From positions 1-44,457 of the forward strand of contig NZ_RYYS01000092.1 of assembly GCF_004138215.1 (NCBI RefSeq): a stretch of 44,457 nucleotides of DNA. Direction: 5' to 3'. Source of the DNA: Anaerophilus nitritigenes (GTDB lineage: Bacteria; Bacillota; Clostridia; Peptostreptococcales; Thermotaleaceae). The notes beneath the pieces were generated by a model. The model saw only the letters and a program-made list of their open reading frames with translations. It was not told the DNA's origin and made no database searches. Positions 8,246 through 16,443 of this stretch are shown piece by piece. The first letter of the stretch is position 1. Each line of letters opens with the position of its first letter. The position numbers and the translations under genes were made by a program.

Positions 8246-9175
8246 TTATTTATATTGAGATCTTATTCTAGGATCTACAAAAGCATATAGGATATCCACT
8301 ATAAGATTTACAAAACTAAATGTAATAGCTATAAATAAAACTCCTCCTTGAACTACTGGAAAATCTCTAGCTTTTATAGAATCAACCATTAATCTCCCTA
8401 CACCTGGGACTGCAAAAATAGACTCGGTAAGAACAGCTCCACCCAGTAAATACCCAAATTGAAGACCTACTACTGTTATAATTGGAATCAATGCATTTTT
8501 TAAGGCATGTCTAATAATTACTTTAGACTCTACTTGTCCTTTTGATCTTGCAGTTCGTATATAATCTTGTCTAATTACTTCAAGCATACTAGAGCGAGTC
8601 ATTCTAGTAATAATGGCTGCTGTACTTGTGCCTATAGTTAGAGCCGGTAATATCCAATGAGCGGGAGTATTAAATCCAGACGAAGGGAGCCATCCTAAAT
8701 ACACAGAGAATATTAGGATACCCATAAGTCCTTGCCAAAAGTTGGGCATGGATACACCAAGTAAAGCGATAACCATTGCAATATTATCAAATAATGAATA
8801 TTGTTTTGTAGCAGATATAATTCCCGTAGGAATTCCTATTAAAACAGCTACCAAGACACCTAATGCTGCTAACTTTAATGTAGATGGAAATCTAGTTATG
8901 ATCATTTCTAAAACAGGTCTTTTTGTAGCATAAGATCTACCTATATCTTGATGAATTACTGCATTTTTTACATATCTTCCAAACTGAACAAAGAAAGGAT
9001 CGTTTAGACCTAATTCTTCTCTAAGTTTAGCAACTTCAGTATGTGGGGCTGATTCTCCAAGCATTATTTTAGCTGGATCTCCAGGGGTAAAATACATCAT
9101 GGTAAAGATGATAAATGTAACACCTATGATTACAGGTATTAGCATAAGTAACCTTCTAAATATATATTTATGCAT
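8246..9175 (-). CDS. oppB: peptide ABC transporter permease, OppB/DppB type
   Basis: 309 aa, starting MHKYIFRRLLMLIPVIIGVTF, the standard OppB/DppB N-terminus with the first helix at about 10-30. It is followed by the periplasmic PGDPAKIMLG segment and a five-helix permease core with the EAA loop TARSKGQVESKVIIRHALKN. It ends FVDPRIR, a hallmark of this family. It is separated from the binding-protein gene by a 16-bp hairpin (9195-9228), so expression of the channel genes may be lower than that of the binding protein. Confidence 0.9.
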   Translation of the reverse strand: MHKYIFRRLLMLIPVIIGVTFIIFTMMYFTPGDPAKIMLGESAPHTEVAKLREELGLNDPFFVQFGRYVKNAVIHQDIGRSYATKRPVLEMIITRFPSTLKLAALGVLVAVLIGIPTGIISATKQYSLFDNIAMVIALLGVSMPNFWQGLMGILIFSVYLGWLPSSGFNTPAHWILPALTIGTSTAAIITRMTRSSMLEVIRQDYIRTARSKGQVESKVIIRHALKNALIPIITVVGLQFGYLLGGAVLTESIFAVPGVGRLMVDSIKARDFPVVQGGVLFIAITFSFVNLIVDILYAFVDPRIRSQYK

Positions 9176-9194
9176 AATAAGCCTCCTTCTAAAA

Positions 9195-9228
9195 ATAATA
9201 ATGTAGGGTTAAAACCCTACATTATTAT
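9195..9228 (-). terminator. intra-operon hairpin between oppA and oppB
   Basis: A 16-bp perfect inverted repeat around the centre aa (9211-9212). On the minus strand it is followed by TTTTTAG and then the oppB ribosome binding site. It lies after the oppA stop codon and before oppB, so it is likely a leaky terminator or an mRNA-stabilising stem that favours binding-protein expression. Confidence 0.65.
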
Positions 9229-9267
9229 CTAATGAGATAGGGTTTTTAAAATAGTTTGAAAAATATT

Positions 9268-10827
9268 TTATTCAAAGTAAACTGTATATACTTTATGGTG
9301 TCCAGCAGGATGCTGTTTAAAGCCTTTCACATTAGATCTTACTCCTGCTAAATCCTCTCCTGACCAAGTGAAAACCCAAGGAGCTTCATCTTTTATGATT
9401 TGTTGTACTTCTATATAAGCTTTTTCTCGTACAGCTGGATCTACAGAAGTTCTTCCTTGATCTAGTAATGCATCTACTTTCTCATTAACGTAGAAGCTTC
9501 TATTACCTCCTGCTCCGTGTTGAGAAGAATGGAATAATGGATATAAACCATAGTCAGGATCTCCTGTTACAGTAACCCATCCAAGAATAAATATATCATG
9601 TTCTCCAGCTGTTGTTCCATCTAAGAAAGCTCCCCATTCTACTACCTTTACTTCTGCATCTATATTGATTGCTTTGAGTTGGTTTTGAACGATTTCAGCT
9701 ATATCCATTCTTTGTTGATTATCATTTGTCCAAATATTTGTTTTAAATCCATCTGCATATCCTGCTTCAGCCATTAACTTTTTAGCTTTTTCTACATTGA
9801 ATTCATAAGGAGTAAGATTTTGGTTAGAAGCCCAAACATTAGGACCTAAAGGACCTTTAGAAGGTGCACCAACACCTTTATAAACAGATTTTACGATAGC
9901 TTCCATGTTAACAGCATAGTTGATGGCTTGACGTACTCTTACGTCTTTGAAATGTTCTTTATTACAGTTGAATCCAAGATAGGTAGTAGATAAGTTCATA
10001 TTTCTTTGAAGAACAAGATCAGGATTACTTTCTACACGAGAAACATCTGTAGGAGGAATCTCATAAGCTATATCAATTCCACCAGTTTCAAGTTCGATGG
10101 TTCGATTTGTATTTTCTGGTATATTTCTAAAGATGACTTTTCCTATTGCAGGTGCTTTGCCATGATAATCATCAAATCTTACAAGCTCTACTCTGTCTCC
10201 ATTTACCCATGAATCAAATTTATATGGACCAGTTCCTACAGGATGTTGTCCATAGTCATCTCCAAATTCTGTTACAGCTTTTTCATTTAATATTGCTGTA
10301 GCTGTATGAGCAAGATGTGCAAGTAGAGGAGCAAATGGATCTTTGGTAGATATTCTAATAGTATAATCATCTATTATTTCTATACTATTAGGATCTATAG
10401 AACCTACAATGTGGCCTATATGTGGAGAATCTAATCCTCTAAGTAGAGTAAATTTAACATCTTTTGAAGTAAAAGGCTCACCATTATGGAACTTAACCCC
10501 TTGCTTTAACTTAAATTCAAAAGTTAAATCATCAATGGGTTCCCAAGATTCAGCAAGTGCAGGTTGTAATTCCATCTCTTCATTTTGAGTTACAAGTGTT
10601 TCGTATATTTGCTTGGAGATTCTTGAGGATGGTTGATCATTTGTAGCATGAGGATCTAATGAAACAGCATCTGCTCCTTGACCTACTATTAAAACATCTT
10701 TTTTATCTGTAGGGGTACCTGGTCCTGAATCACCTTCAGGGGCTGATTGATTGTTACCACACCCAGTTGCAAATAAAGCTAAAATGAGAATAAAACTTAG
10801 TAGTACTGCTATTTTTTTCTTTTTCAT
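9268..10827 (-). CDS. oppA: peptide ABC transporter substrate-binding lipoprotein, OppA/DppA type
   Basis: 519 aa. A Lys-rich signal peptide ends in lipobox FATGC (Cys23), followed by a low-complexity GNNQSAPEGD linker. The rest is an SBP family 5 protein, with SLDPHATND near the N-terminus, LAESWEPIDDLTFEFKLKQGVKFHNGEP, and HPVGTGPYKFDSW. The family binds oligopeptides, dipeptides, glutathione or nickel. This sequence resembles the DppA/GsiB/AppA side more than OppA of enterics, but the ligand is not certain. It is the first gene of the minus-strand operon, with AAGGGAG before the ATG and a promoter at 10976-11004. Confidence 0.88.
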   Translation of the reverse strand: MKKKKIAVLLSFILILALFATGCGNNQSAPEGDSGPGTPTDKKDVLIVGQGADAVSLDPHATNDQPSSRISKQIYETLVTQNEEMELQPALAESWEPIDDLTFEFKLKQGVKFHNGEPFTSKDVKFTLLRGLDSPHIGHIVGSIDPNSIEIIDDYTIRISTKDPFAPLLAHLAHTATAILNEKAVTEFGDDYGQHPVGTGPYKFDSWVNGDRVELVRFDDYHGKAPAIGKVIFRNIPENTNRTIELETGGIDIAYEIPPTDVSRVESNPDLVLQRNMNLSTTYLGFNCNKEHFKDVRVRQAINYAVNMEAIVKSVYKGVGAPSKGPLGPNVWASNQNLTPYEFNVEKAKKLMAEAGYADGFKTNIWTNDNQQRMDIAEIVQNQLKAINIDAEVKVVEWGAFLDGTTAGEHDIFILGWVTVTGDPDYGLYPLFHSSQHGAGGNRSFYVNEKVDALLDQGRTSVDPAVREKAYIEVQQIIKDEAPWVFTWSGEDLAGVRSNVKGFKQHPAGHHKVYTVYFE

Positions 10828-10975
10828 TTCTTTTCTCCCTTCCCAATTTTAATTATTATTTAAATTTTATCTTTCGATAAAAATTTAAATCAAATGGCAA
10901 AGAGGGCACGAATAAATAAAAAGAATATTTAGAAAATAAAGAATATAAATCGTTTTCCAACTAATTCAAGATTAT

Positions 10976-11004
10976 ATAGTATTGTTATGTCATAAACAAG
11001 TCAA
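10976..11004 (-). promoter_or_regulatory. opp operon promoter
   Basis: On the minus strand: -35 TTGACT (10999-11004), 17-bp spacer, -10 TACTAT (10976-10981). The leader to oppA would be about 145 nt. Confidence 0.6.
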
Positions 11005-11022
11005 TTATAAAAGTAAATTGTG

Positions 11023-11037
11023 AATATTAAGAAAATT
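11023..11037. promoter_or_regulatory. CodY-like box upstream of opp promoter
   Basis: AATATTAAGAAAATT matches the published CodY box AATTTTCWGAAAATT at 13 of 15 positions. It lies 19-33 bp upstream of the opp -35. Peptide importers are classic CodY targets, but A/T-rich DNA gives chance matches. Confidence 0.35.
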
Positions 11038-11252
11038 AAACATATGATTACAAATTTGTAACAAATAGACAAAGTGTTTTAAGAATAAGTAAAGTAAATT
11101 TATTTCTAGAGAAGATGTTATTGTAATGTATATTCAAAAAATATATGTAAATGAATGAAAAATATTACTAAAATGAATGTAGCTATTTTATTTATGAATA
11201 TAGAATTTGTTATTATAATTCCAGTAAAAAATAAAATTGATAATCTATTAAA

Positions 11253-11267
11253 AATAATCTGAAAATT
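11253..11267. promoter_or_regulatory. CodY-like box over gltS -35
   Basis: AATAATCTGAAAATT matches AATTTTCWGAAAATT at 13 of 15 positions and covers the putative gltS -35 region, a position compatible with repression. Confidence 0.4.
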
Positions 11268-11287
11268 ATATTAAATCATGATATAAT
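11259..11287 (+). promoter_or_regulatory. putative gltS promoter
   Basis: A perfect -10 TATAAT (11282-11287), 17 bp after a weak -35 CTGAAA (11259-11264). A stem-loop (11305-11329) falls in the leader. Confidence 0.45.
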
Positions 11288-11363
11288 GTTGATAAAGAAT
11301 TGATAACTCATATAAAAAAAGTATGAGTTGTAAAGAAAATAATTAGAAAGGGAGGTTTTGTAC

Positions 11364-12596
11364 ATGAAAACAGAATTATTAGAAGGAATGTTAACATTAA
11401 AGGTAGATATGATTGCAACATTAGCTGTAGCTGTTTCTTTACTCTTAATAGGCTATAAAATAAGAAACAAAGCAACGTTTTTTGAGAAATTTTGTATCCC
11501 AGCACCAGTTATTGGTGGTTTGTTATTTGCAATTATTGTTTTGATTTTAAGGGTATGGAATATAGTAACGATTCAACTAGATACCACCTTTCAAAGTCCA
11601 TTTATGATTGGATTTTTTACTACGGTAGGACTCGGCGGAAGTTTTAGAATGCTTAGAAAGGGAGGGTTGATTTTAATCATTTATTGGTTACTTTCTGGAG
11701 CATTAGCATCATTTCAAAATATTATTGGAGTAGTGTTTGCAAAGCTTACAGGATTACATCCTATGTTAGGTATTATGGCAGGAGCAGTTTCTATGGAAGG
11801 AGGACATGGAGCTGCTGCGGCTTTTGGACCTACAGCAGAAAGTATGGGTTATGTAGGAGCTTCTACAGTAGCTTTATCAGCAGCTACATTTGGACTGATT
11901 GCAGGAGGATTAATAGGAGGACCTATTGCTAGATATTTAATTGAAAAATACAATCTAAAACCTGAAGAAGCAGATACTTTAGAAATAGAAACTTATAAGC
12001 AATTAGCAGCTACAGGAAAAAAATCTGAGATGAGTTCTCATAGTATATTTGTTCATATTGCTTTAATTACTTTATGTATCACAATAGGATCTATGATAAG
12101 CGAATGGTTTTCACAAGTGATTGATTTTGTATTACCAAGTTATGTAGGGGCTATGTTTATTGCAGTGATCTTTAGAAATATAAATGATCAAATAAAATTA
12201 GTAAATTTAGATCATTATTTGATAGATACTATTGGAAATATATCATTAGGAATCTTTTTATCGATGGCTTTAATGAATCTTAAGCTTTGGCAATTGTTTG
12301 ATTTAGCTATTCCTATGTTTGTTATTTTGATTATGCAGGTACTATTTATGATCATATTTTGTGTATTTATTTGTTTTCGTTTACTGGGTAAAAATTTCGA
12401 TGCAGCAATTATGTCAGCAGGTATGGCAGGTCATGGACTTGGTGCTACACCTAATGCTATTGCAAATATGGGTTCAGTTACAGAAAAATATGGACCCTCT
12501 CCAAGAGCATTTTTAATTGTTCCTTTAGTAGGAGCTGTTTTAATTGATATTGTAGCATTACCTACAATTGTATGGTTTATGAATTTATTTCAATAG
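11364..12596 (+). CDS. gltS: sodium/glutamate symporter GltS
   Basis: 410 aa from the ATG at 11364, eight bases after AAAGGGAGG; an in-frame TTG at 11358 is too close to that site. It is a polytopic membrane protein with two inverted repeats. The GltS landmarks are present: CIPAPVIGGLLFA near residues 45-57, MEGGHGAAAAFGPTAE in the first re-entrant region, and GLGATPNAIANMGSVTEKYGP in the second, followed by FLIVPLVGAVLID. GltS proteins import glutamate with Na+. The region between the repeats is hydrophilic and Glu-rich (EEADTLEIETYKQLA). It is a single-gene unit with its own promoter and a strong terminator, divergent from the peptide importer. Confidence 0.93.
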   Translation: MKTELLEGMLTLKVDMIATLAVAVSLLLIGYKIRNKATFFEKFCIPAPVIGGLLFAIIVLILRVWNIVTIQLDTTFQSPFMIGFFTTVGLGGSFRMLRKGGLILIIYWLLSGALASFQNIIGVVFAKLTGLHPMLGIMAGAVSMEGGHGAAAAFGPTAESMGYVGASTVALSAATFGLIAGGLIGGPIARYLIEKYNLKPEEADTLEIETYKQLAATGKKSEMSSHSIFVHIALITLCITIGSMISEWFSQVIDFVLPSYVGAMFIAVIFRNINDQIKLVNLDHYLIDTIGNISLGIFLSMALMNLKLWQLFDLAIPMFVILIMQVLFMIIFCVFICFRLLGKNFDAAIMSAGMAGHGLGATPNAIANMGSVTEKYGPSPRAFLIVPLVGAVLIDIVALPTIVWFMNLFQ

Positions 12597-12639
12597 TTAG
12601 TATGTATGGATACATATAAATAATAATATAGTATAATGA

Positions 12640-12673
12640 AAAACTACTCTTGATAAAAAAAGAGTAGTTTTTG
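12640..12673 (+). terminator. gltS terminator
   Basis: A 12-bp stem (AAAACTACTCTT / AAGAGTAGTTTT) with an 8-nt loop and T-tail, 44 bp after the gltS stop codon. Confidence 0.85.
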
Positions 12674-12773
12674 TATTTAGAACAACTTTATTACCCCAAT
12701 TTTATAGTTAATTATGATACGATTATAATTAATAAGATATTTTTGAAAATTTTTTAATAATAGGGGGTGTGTT

Positions 12774-12800
12774 GTGACAATAAGGATAATTGTCACCTAA
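12774..12800 (+). promoter_or_regulatory. possible 8-codon leader ORF and palindrome before the ClC gene
   Basis: A GTG at 12774 follows GGGGGTG (12763-12769) and opens an 8-codon ORF (MTIRIIVT) that stops at 12798-12800, two bases before the ClC ATG at 12803. The same DNA contains GTGACAAT-N8-ATTGTCAC (12774-12797). Either translational coupling through a leader peptide or a stem/operator is possible. No -10/-35 was identified. Confidence 0.3.
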
Positions 12801-12802
12801 AA

Positions 12803-14152
12803 ATGAAAAAGATACTTCAAAAAGATTTAGAAGAAATTTATGTTTTATTAGGAAGTATAATCAAATGGCTTGTATTATCTGTTTTTGTTGGATTTATAGT
12901 AGGATCAGTTACAGCAATGTTTATTAAGATAGTAGATATAAGTACTAAATTTTCTTATGGATTTAAATATTATTATGTATTTATACCTTTTGGACTTTTT
13001 TTAAGCAGTTTTATAGTATTAAAATTAGCACCAGATGCAAAAGGGCATGGAACAGAAAAAGCTATAGAAGCAATTAATAAAAATAATGGAAGAATGAATG
13101 TAAAAGTAGCTCCAATAAAATTATTAACTACAGTGATAACATTAGTTTTTGGAGGATCTGTTGGCTTAGAAGGTCCATCTACCCAAATTGGGACAAGTAT
13201 ATCTTCAAAAATATCAGATATATTCAAACTAAAAGATGTAGATAGAAAAAGATTGGCAATATGTGGAGTGGCTTCTGGATTTGTAGGAGTTTTTGGTGCT
13301 CCAGTAGGAGCAGCTGTATTTGCTTCAGAAGTATTATATATTGGTTCTTTTAATTATATATCGTTATTTGCATCTTTAATATCAGCTTTTGTAAGTTTTT
13401 CTATAGGAAGATTTTTAGGAACAAAACCTTTAGTTACTTACTTTTTCGACATAAGTTCTTTGAGTAATAGTATTATTATTACTAGAATGATATTATTTGG
13501 ATTACTTATTGGATTATTTTCTGCTATATTTATAAGGATTATAAATTTTATAGAGAGATTATTTGAAAAAATTAATGTATATTCTCCAGTTAAAGGATTA
13601 ATAGGAGGTATAATTATTATATTGATTGTAATGATAACAAAAACTACAGATTATCTAGGTATAGGGGAAGAGGTGATACATAAATCAGTTATGGGAGAGA
13701 GTGTTAGAAATACAGATTTTATGTGGAAAACAGTAACTACAGCTATTACATTAGGTACAGGAGGAAGCGGAGGAATTCTTACACCAATGCTTTATGTAGG
13801 TGCTACCATTGGGAATATGTGGGCTAATATAATTGAGGGAAGTACTGCTTTTTATGCTGGAGTAGGGATGGTAGCTTTTATGGCTACTTGTTCAAATACA
13901 CCTTTGGCAGGGATTATTATGTGTATGGAACTGTTTGGATCAGAAGTTGGAATGTATGCTTCTATAGTATGTGTAATAGGTTATATTATAGTGGGGCATA
14001 AAAGTATTTATCCAACACAAATCTTAATTAGAAGTAAAACTCCTTCACTGTTTATGGATACCAACTGTGAGATTGCTAAAGTAGAGAATAAAATCAAAAT
14101 AAATAATCGTATTTTTAAAAAAAGATCAGAAATAAAAGAAAAAAGTTTTTAA
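12803..14152 (+). CDS. ClC-family chloride channel / H+-Cl- antiporter
   Basis: 449 aa from the ATG at 12803. The frame is open to a GTG at 12767 (461 aa, MCCDNKDNCHLK...), but that GTG lies inside the only Shine-Dalgarno-like run. ClC motifs are present: GSVGLEGPSTQIGT (GxEGP selectivity segment), GVASGFVGVFGAPVGAAVFASEVLY, and GTGGSGGILTPMLYVGATIG near residue 320. There are about ten to twelve membrane helices and a short charged C-terminus without CBS domains. The GLEGP sequence is not the GREG-T form of fluoride exporters, and there is no fluoride riboswitch upstream. Its role in chloride or proton balance is inferred from the family. Confidence 0.85.
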   Translation: MKKILQKDLEEIYVLLGSIIKWLVLSVFVGFIVGSVTAMFIKIVDISTKFSYGFKYYYVFIPFGLFLSSFIVLKLAPDAKGHGTEKAIEAINKNNGRMNVKVAPIKLLTTVITLVFGGSVGLEGPSTQIGTSISSKISDIFKLKDVDRKRLAICGVASGFVGVFGAPVGAAVFASEVLYIGSFNYISLFASLISAFVSFSIGRFLGTKPLVTYFFDISSLSNSIIITRMILFGLLIGLFSAIFIRIINFIERLFEKINVYSPVKGLIGGIIIILIVMITKTTDYLGIGEEVIHKSVMGESVRNTDFMWKTVTTAITLGTGGSGGILTPMLYVGATIGNMWANIIEGSTAFYAGVGMVAFMATCSNTPLAGIIMCMELFGSEVGMYASIVCVIGYIIVGHKSIYPTQILIRSKTPSLFMDTNCEIAKVENKIKINNRIFKKRSEIKEKSF

Positions 14153-14301
14153 ATATTGTTTTTTTACATTAAGTTAATATACCCGTAATCTTTATTTAAA
14201 GATATATCTATATAATTATCATTGTAAATGAGTTGATTTACTAGAAATTTATTAAATTAGTATGCTAATGATTTGATATAATAAAGTTTTTAAGTATAAG
14301 A

Positions 14302-14337
14302 AAAAATAGGTAATCTGTTTTCGGATTACCTATTTTT
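14302..14337. terminator. bidirectional terminator between ClC and the sigma operon
   Basis: A 14-bp stem (aaaaataggtaatc / gattacctattttt) with an 8-nt loop and T-runs on both strands. It lies 150 bp after the ClC gene. The rest of 14153-14437 shows only a small hairpin (GTAAAT/ATTTAC near 14225-14240) and an orphan TATAAT at 14277. Confidence 0.75.
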
Positions 14338-14437
14338 AAATGCACAAATCAATAATTAAGTTAATATCAGGTCACAAAATGATATTTATTTACGTTATAC
14401 AAGTGAATATAAGTTTAAAATAAAAGGAGAGGTGAAA

Positions 14438-14983
14438 ATGGAAAAAAGTAATCTCGATGATACTTTTGATATAGGTGGTGAGTATGAATTACGCTGTGCT
14501 ATAGAGTTATATGGTTACTCAATTTTGAAATATTGTCATAATATATTATGTGATTATTTTGAAGCTCAAGATGTTGTACAAATAACATTTATAAAAGCTT
14601 ATAAAAAAAGAAAAAGCTTTAAAAGAGGAACATCTCTATCTGCATGGCTTTATCGTATTGCATATACTACTTGTATGGATTCTCTAAGAAAGAAAAAATT
14701 ATTATTTTTTATGCCACAAAATAAAATAAATAGTGATGAATTGTTTATAGAAGATGATCTTATAAGAGATGATTTAAAAGCGGCACTTTTGACTTTATCA
14801 CCTAAAGATCGAGCTTTGGTATTTAGTCGAATTATTGATGAAAAAAGTTATAAAGACTTAGAAGAGATTTACAATGCTTCTTCTGATACATTAAGAAAAC
14901 GCTATGAACGTGCAAAAAAGAAGCTAGCAAAGGTATTAACAGAAACGAATCCATATTATAAAGAATTGGAGGAGATCAAATGA
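14438..14983 (+). CDS. ECF-type RNA polymerase sigma factor
   Basis: 181 aa from the ATG at 14438, just after AAAGGAGAGG; an in-frame GTG at 14432 is inside that site. Sigma region 2 runs over about residues 28-85 (YFEAQDVVQITFIKAYKKRKSF and LSAWLYRIAYTTCMDSLRKKK). Region 4 is at about 115-165 (LSPKDRALVFSRIIDEKSYKDLEEIYNASSDTLRKRYERAKKKL). The linker is short, as in ECF factors. Its stop overlaps the start of the next gene by 4 nt (ATGA), the usual arrangement for a sigma factor and its membrane-bound regulator. I cannot recognise an autoregulated promoter with certainty. Confidence 0.88.
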   Translation: MEKSNLDDTFDIGGEYELRCAIELYGYSILKYCHNILCDYFEAQDVVQITFIKAYKKRKSFKRGTSLSAWLYRIAYTTCMDSLRKKKLLFFMPQNKINSDELFIEDDLIRDDLKAALLTLSPKDRALVFSRIIDEKSYKDLEEIYNASSDTLRKRYERAKKKLAKVLTETNPYYKELEEIK

Positions 14984-16317
14984 ATTATGATTCTGATGAA
15001 AAAATCATAAAAAGTGCTCTTAGTACCGTTCATACACCTGAATATGATATTGCTATAGAAGTAGAAAAGAAAATAAAAAGTCCAAAATCTTACATAAACC
15101 TTAAAAGAGTTATTCCTCTAGCAGTTTCTTTGTGTATAGTTTTTTCTGTTGGTGTTATGGCAGATGCAATTCCATCTTTTCAAAAACTTTTATCTATTGT
15201 AAGTACTGATATAGGATTATTGCTTCAACCAGTGAAAAAAATTAGTGAAGATCAAGGAATAAAAATGGAAGTATTAGGAGCTATGAATGATGATGAAATG
15301 GCAGTGATTTATTTTACAATGAAAGATCTTACAGGAAATCGAATGGATAAAACATTAGATATTTATGAGTATTCATTAAATGGAGCTAATATTTTTAATT
15401 GTCAAATTATTGACTATGATGAAATCACAAAAACAGCTACTTTACGTATGCAAGCAAATGGAGGGGAAAAGCTAAATGGGAAGAAGGTAAGTCTTCGTAT
15501 TGGTTCATTTCTTAGTGATAAAAAAACATTTGATAAAGTTGACACAGGAATCAAGCTTTCTGATATAAAAGTAGCAAATCTATCGCAAATGATAGCTCTT
15601 GATATGAGTCATATTTCAGGGGGAGGAGGGAATCTATATAAAGAGTTTAAACAAAAAGAAGTCATAGATGTTTTAAAGACAGATCAAATGAATATTTCTT
15701 TTCCTAAAATAGATTTTGTGTACATTTCTAATATAGGATATATTGATGGAAAGCTTCATATTCAAACCAAGTGGGTAGGAGATGGAGTAGATGATCATGG
15801 ATATTTCTATTTTGTAGATGATTTAGGAAATGAGATCGATATAAAATCAGCTAATATTCACTTTGGGACAGATGAAGTAGGTAATACTAAATATGGTAGT
15901 GATTATATAGAGTATATTTTTGATGTAGAAGATATAGATGTTGACAAATTAAAGCTTATGGGGTATTTTGTTACAAAAGGAAATTACGTAGAAGGAAACT
16001 GGGAAACTACATTTAAAATTCAGTCTGTAGGAAAAAAAAAGGAAAAAGATTGTAATGTTCAATTGGATAATGGGGTCATTAATCGTATTTGTTTATCTAC
16101 AATGGGAATTACTTTATTGGGAAGAGGTGAAAGTGAAGATTTAGATAACATTACTGTTTCTGTAAATATGATAGACGGTAGTGTTCAAACTTTTGATTCA
16201 ATGATGAGTTATAGTGAAAATAAAGATATGAAAATTAAATTTGTATCTTCTGAGCCATTAGATATTTCTAAGGTTCAATCTATAATGATCAATGACACTA
16301 TTATAAATTTAAAATAG
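14980..16317 (+). CDS. DUF4179-type membrane protein, probable anti-sigma factor partner
   Basis: 445 aa. A cytoplasmic N-terminus of about 45 residues is followed by a single membrane helix (about 43-62, VIPLAVSLCIVFSVGVMADAI) and a large external domain. That N-in, one-helix, large extracellular layout and the ATGA overlap with the ECF sigma gene fit an anti-sigma factor. The segment just after the helix (the IPSFQKLLSIVSTDIGLLLQPVKKISEDQGIKMEVLGAMNDDEMAVIYFTMKD region, residues 63-112) is characteristic of DUF4179 proteins. No zinc-binding HxxxCxxC anti-sigma motif is visible. What it senses is unknown. Confidence 0.75.
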   Translation: MNYDSDEKIIKSALSTVHTPEYDIAIEVEKKIKSPKSYINLKRVIPLAVSLCIVFSVGVMADAIPSFQKLLSIVSTDIGLLLQPVKKISEDQGIKMEVLGAMNDDEMAVIYFTMKDLTGNRMDKTLDIYEYSLNGANIFNCQIIDYDEITKTATLRMQANGGEKLNGKKVSLRIGSFLSDKKTFDKVDTGIKLSDIKVANLSQMIALDMSHISGGGGNLYKEFKQKEVIDVLKTDQMNISFPKIDFVYISNIGYIDGKLHIQTKWVGDGVDDHGYFYFVDDLGNEIDIKSANIHFGTDEVGNTKYGSDYIEYIFDVEDIDVDKLKLMGYFVTKGNYVEGNWETTFKIQSVGKKKEKDCNVQLDNGVINRICLSTMGITLLGRGESEDLDNITVSVNMIDGSVQTFDSMMSYSENKDMKIKFVSSEPLDISKVQSIMINDTIINLK

Positions 16318-16320
16318 ATG

Positions 16321-16354
16321 AAAATGCCAATGGTTTATATCATTGGTATTTTTT
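16321..16354 (+). terminator. terminator of the sigma/anti-sigma operon
   Basis: A 10-bp stem (AATGCCAATG / CATTGGTATT, one G-U) with an 8-nt loop and six T's, beginning directly after the stop codon. Confidence 0.8.
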
Positions 16355-16360
16355 AAATCG

Positions 16361-16401
16361 TACATGATCAACTAGACAATAAAATAGAGGTCATGTAAAA
16401 T
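16361..16401 (+). promoter_or_regulatory. promoter of the two-component operon with inverted repeat
   Basis: -35 TAGACA (16373-16378), 17-bp spacer, -10 TAAAAT (16396-16401). An inverted repeat TACATGA (16361-16367) / TCATGTA (16391-16397) brackets it, with the right arm on the -10. This is a plausible autoregulatory or repressor site. Confidence 0.45.
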
Positions 16402-16443
16402 AATAACAATAAATTAAGACGTTAGAATAAGAGAGGGGAAAAA

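Larger units (their letters stand above)
10828..11363. other. divergent intergenic region between opp operon and gltS
   Basis: About 535 bp with no gene. It holds the oppA promoter (10976-11004, minus), a gltS promoter (11259-11287, plus) and two CodY-like boxes (11023-11037 and 11253-11267). A small hairpin sits in the gltS leader (AACTCATA at 11305-11312 with TATGAGTT at 11322-11329), and an A/T-rich inverted repeat lies in the oppA leader (about 10861-10887). The rest is featureless A/T-rich sequence. Confidence 0.6.

Noticed and set aside
12803-14152. Fluoride-specific ClC under a fluoride riboswitch
   Set aside because: The selectivity motif is GLEGPS, not the fluoride-type GREG-T form, and no fluoride riboswitch sequence is seen upstream.
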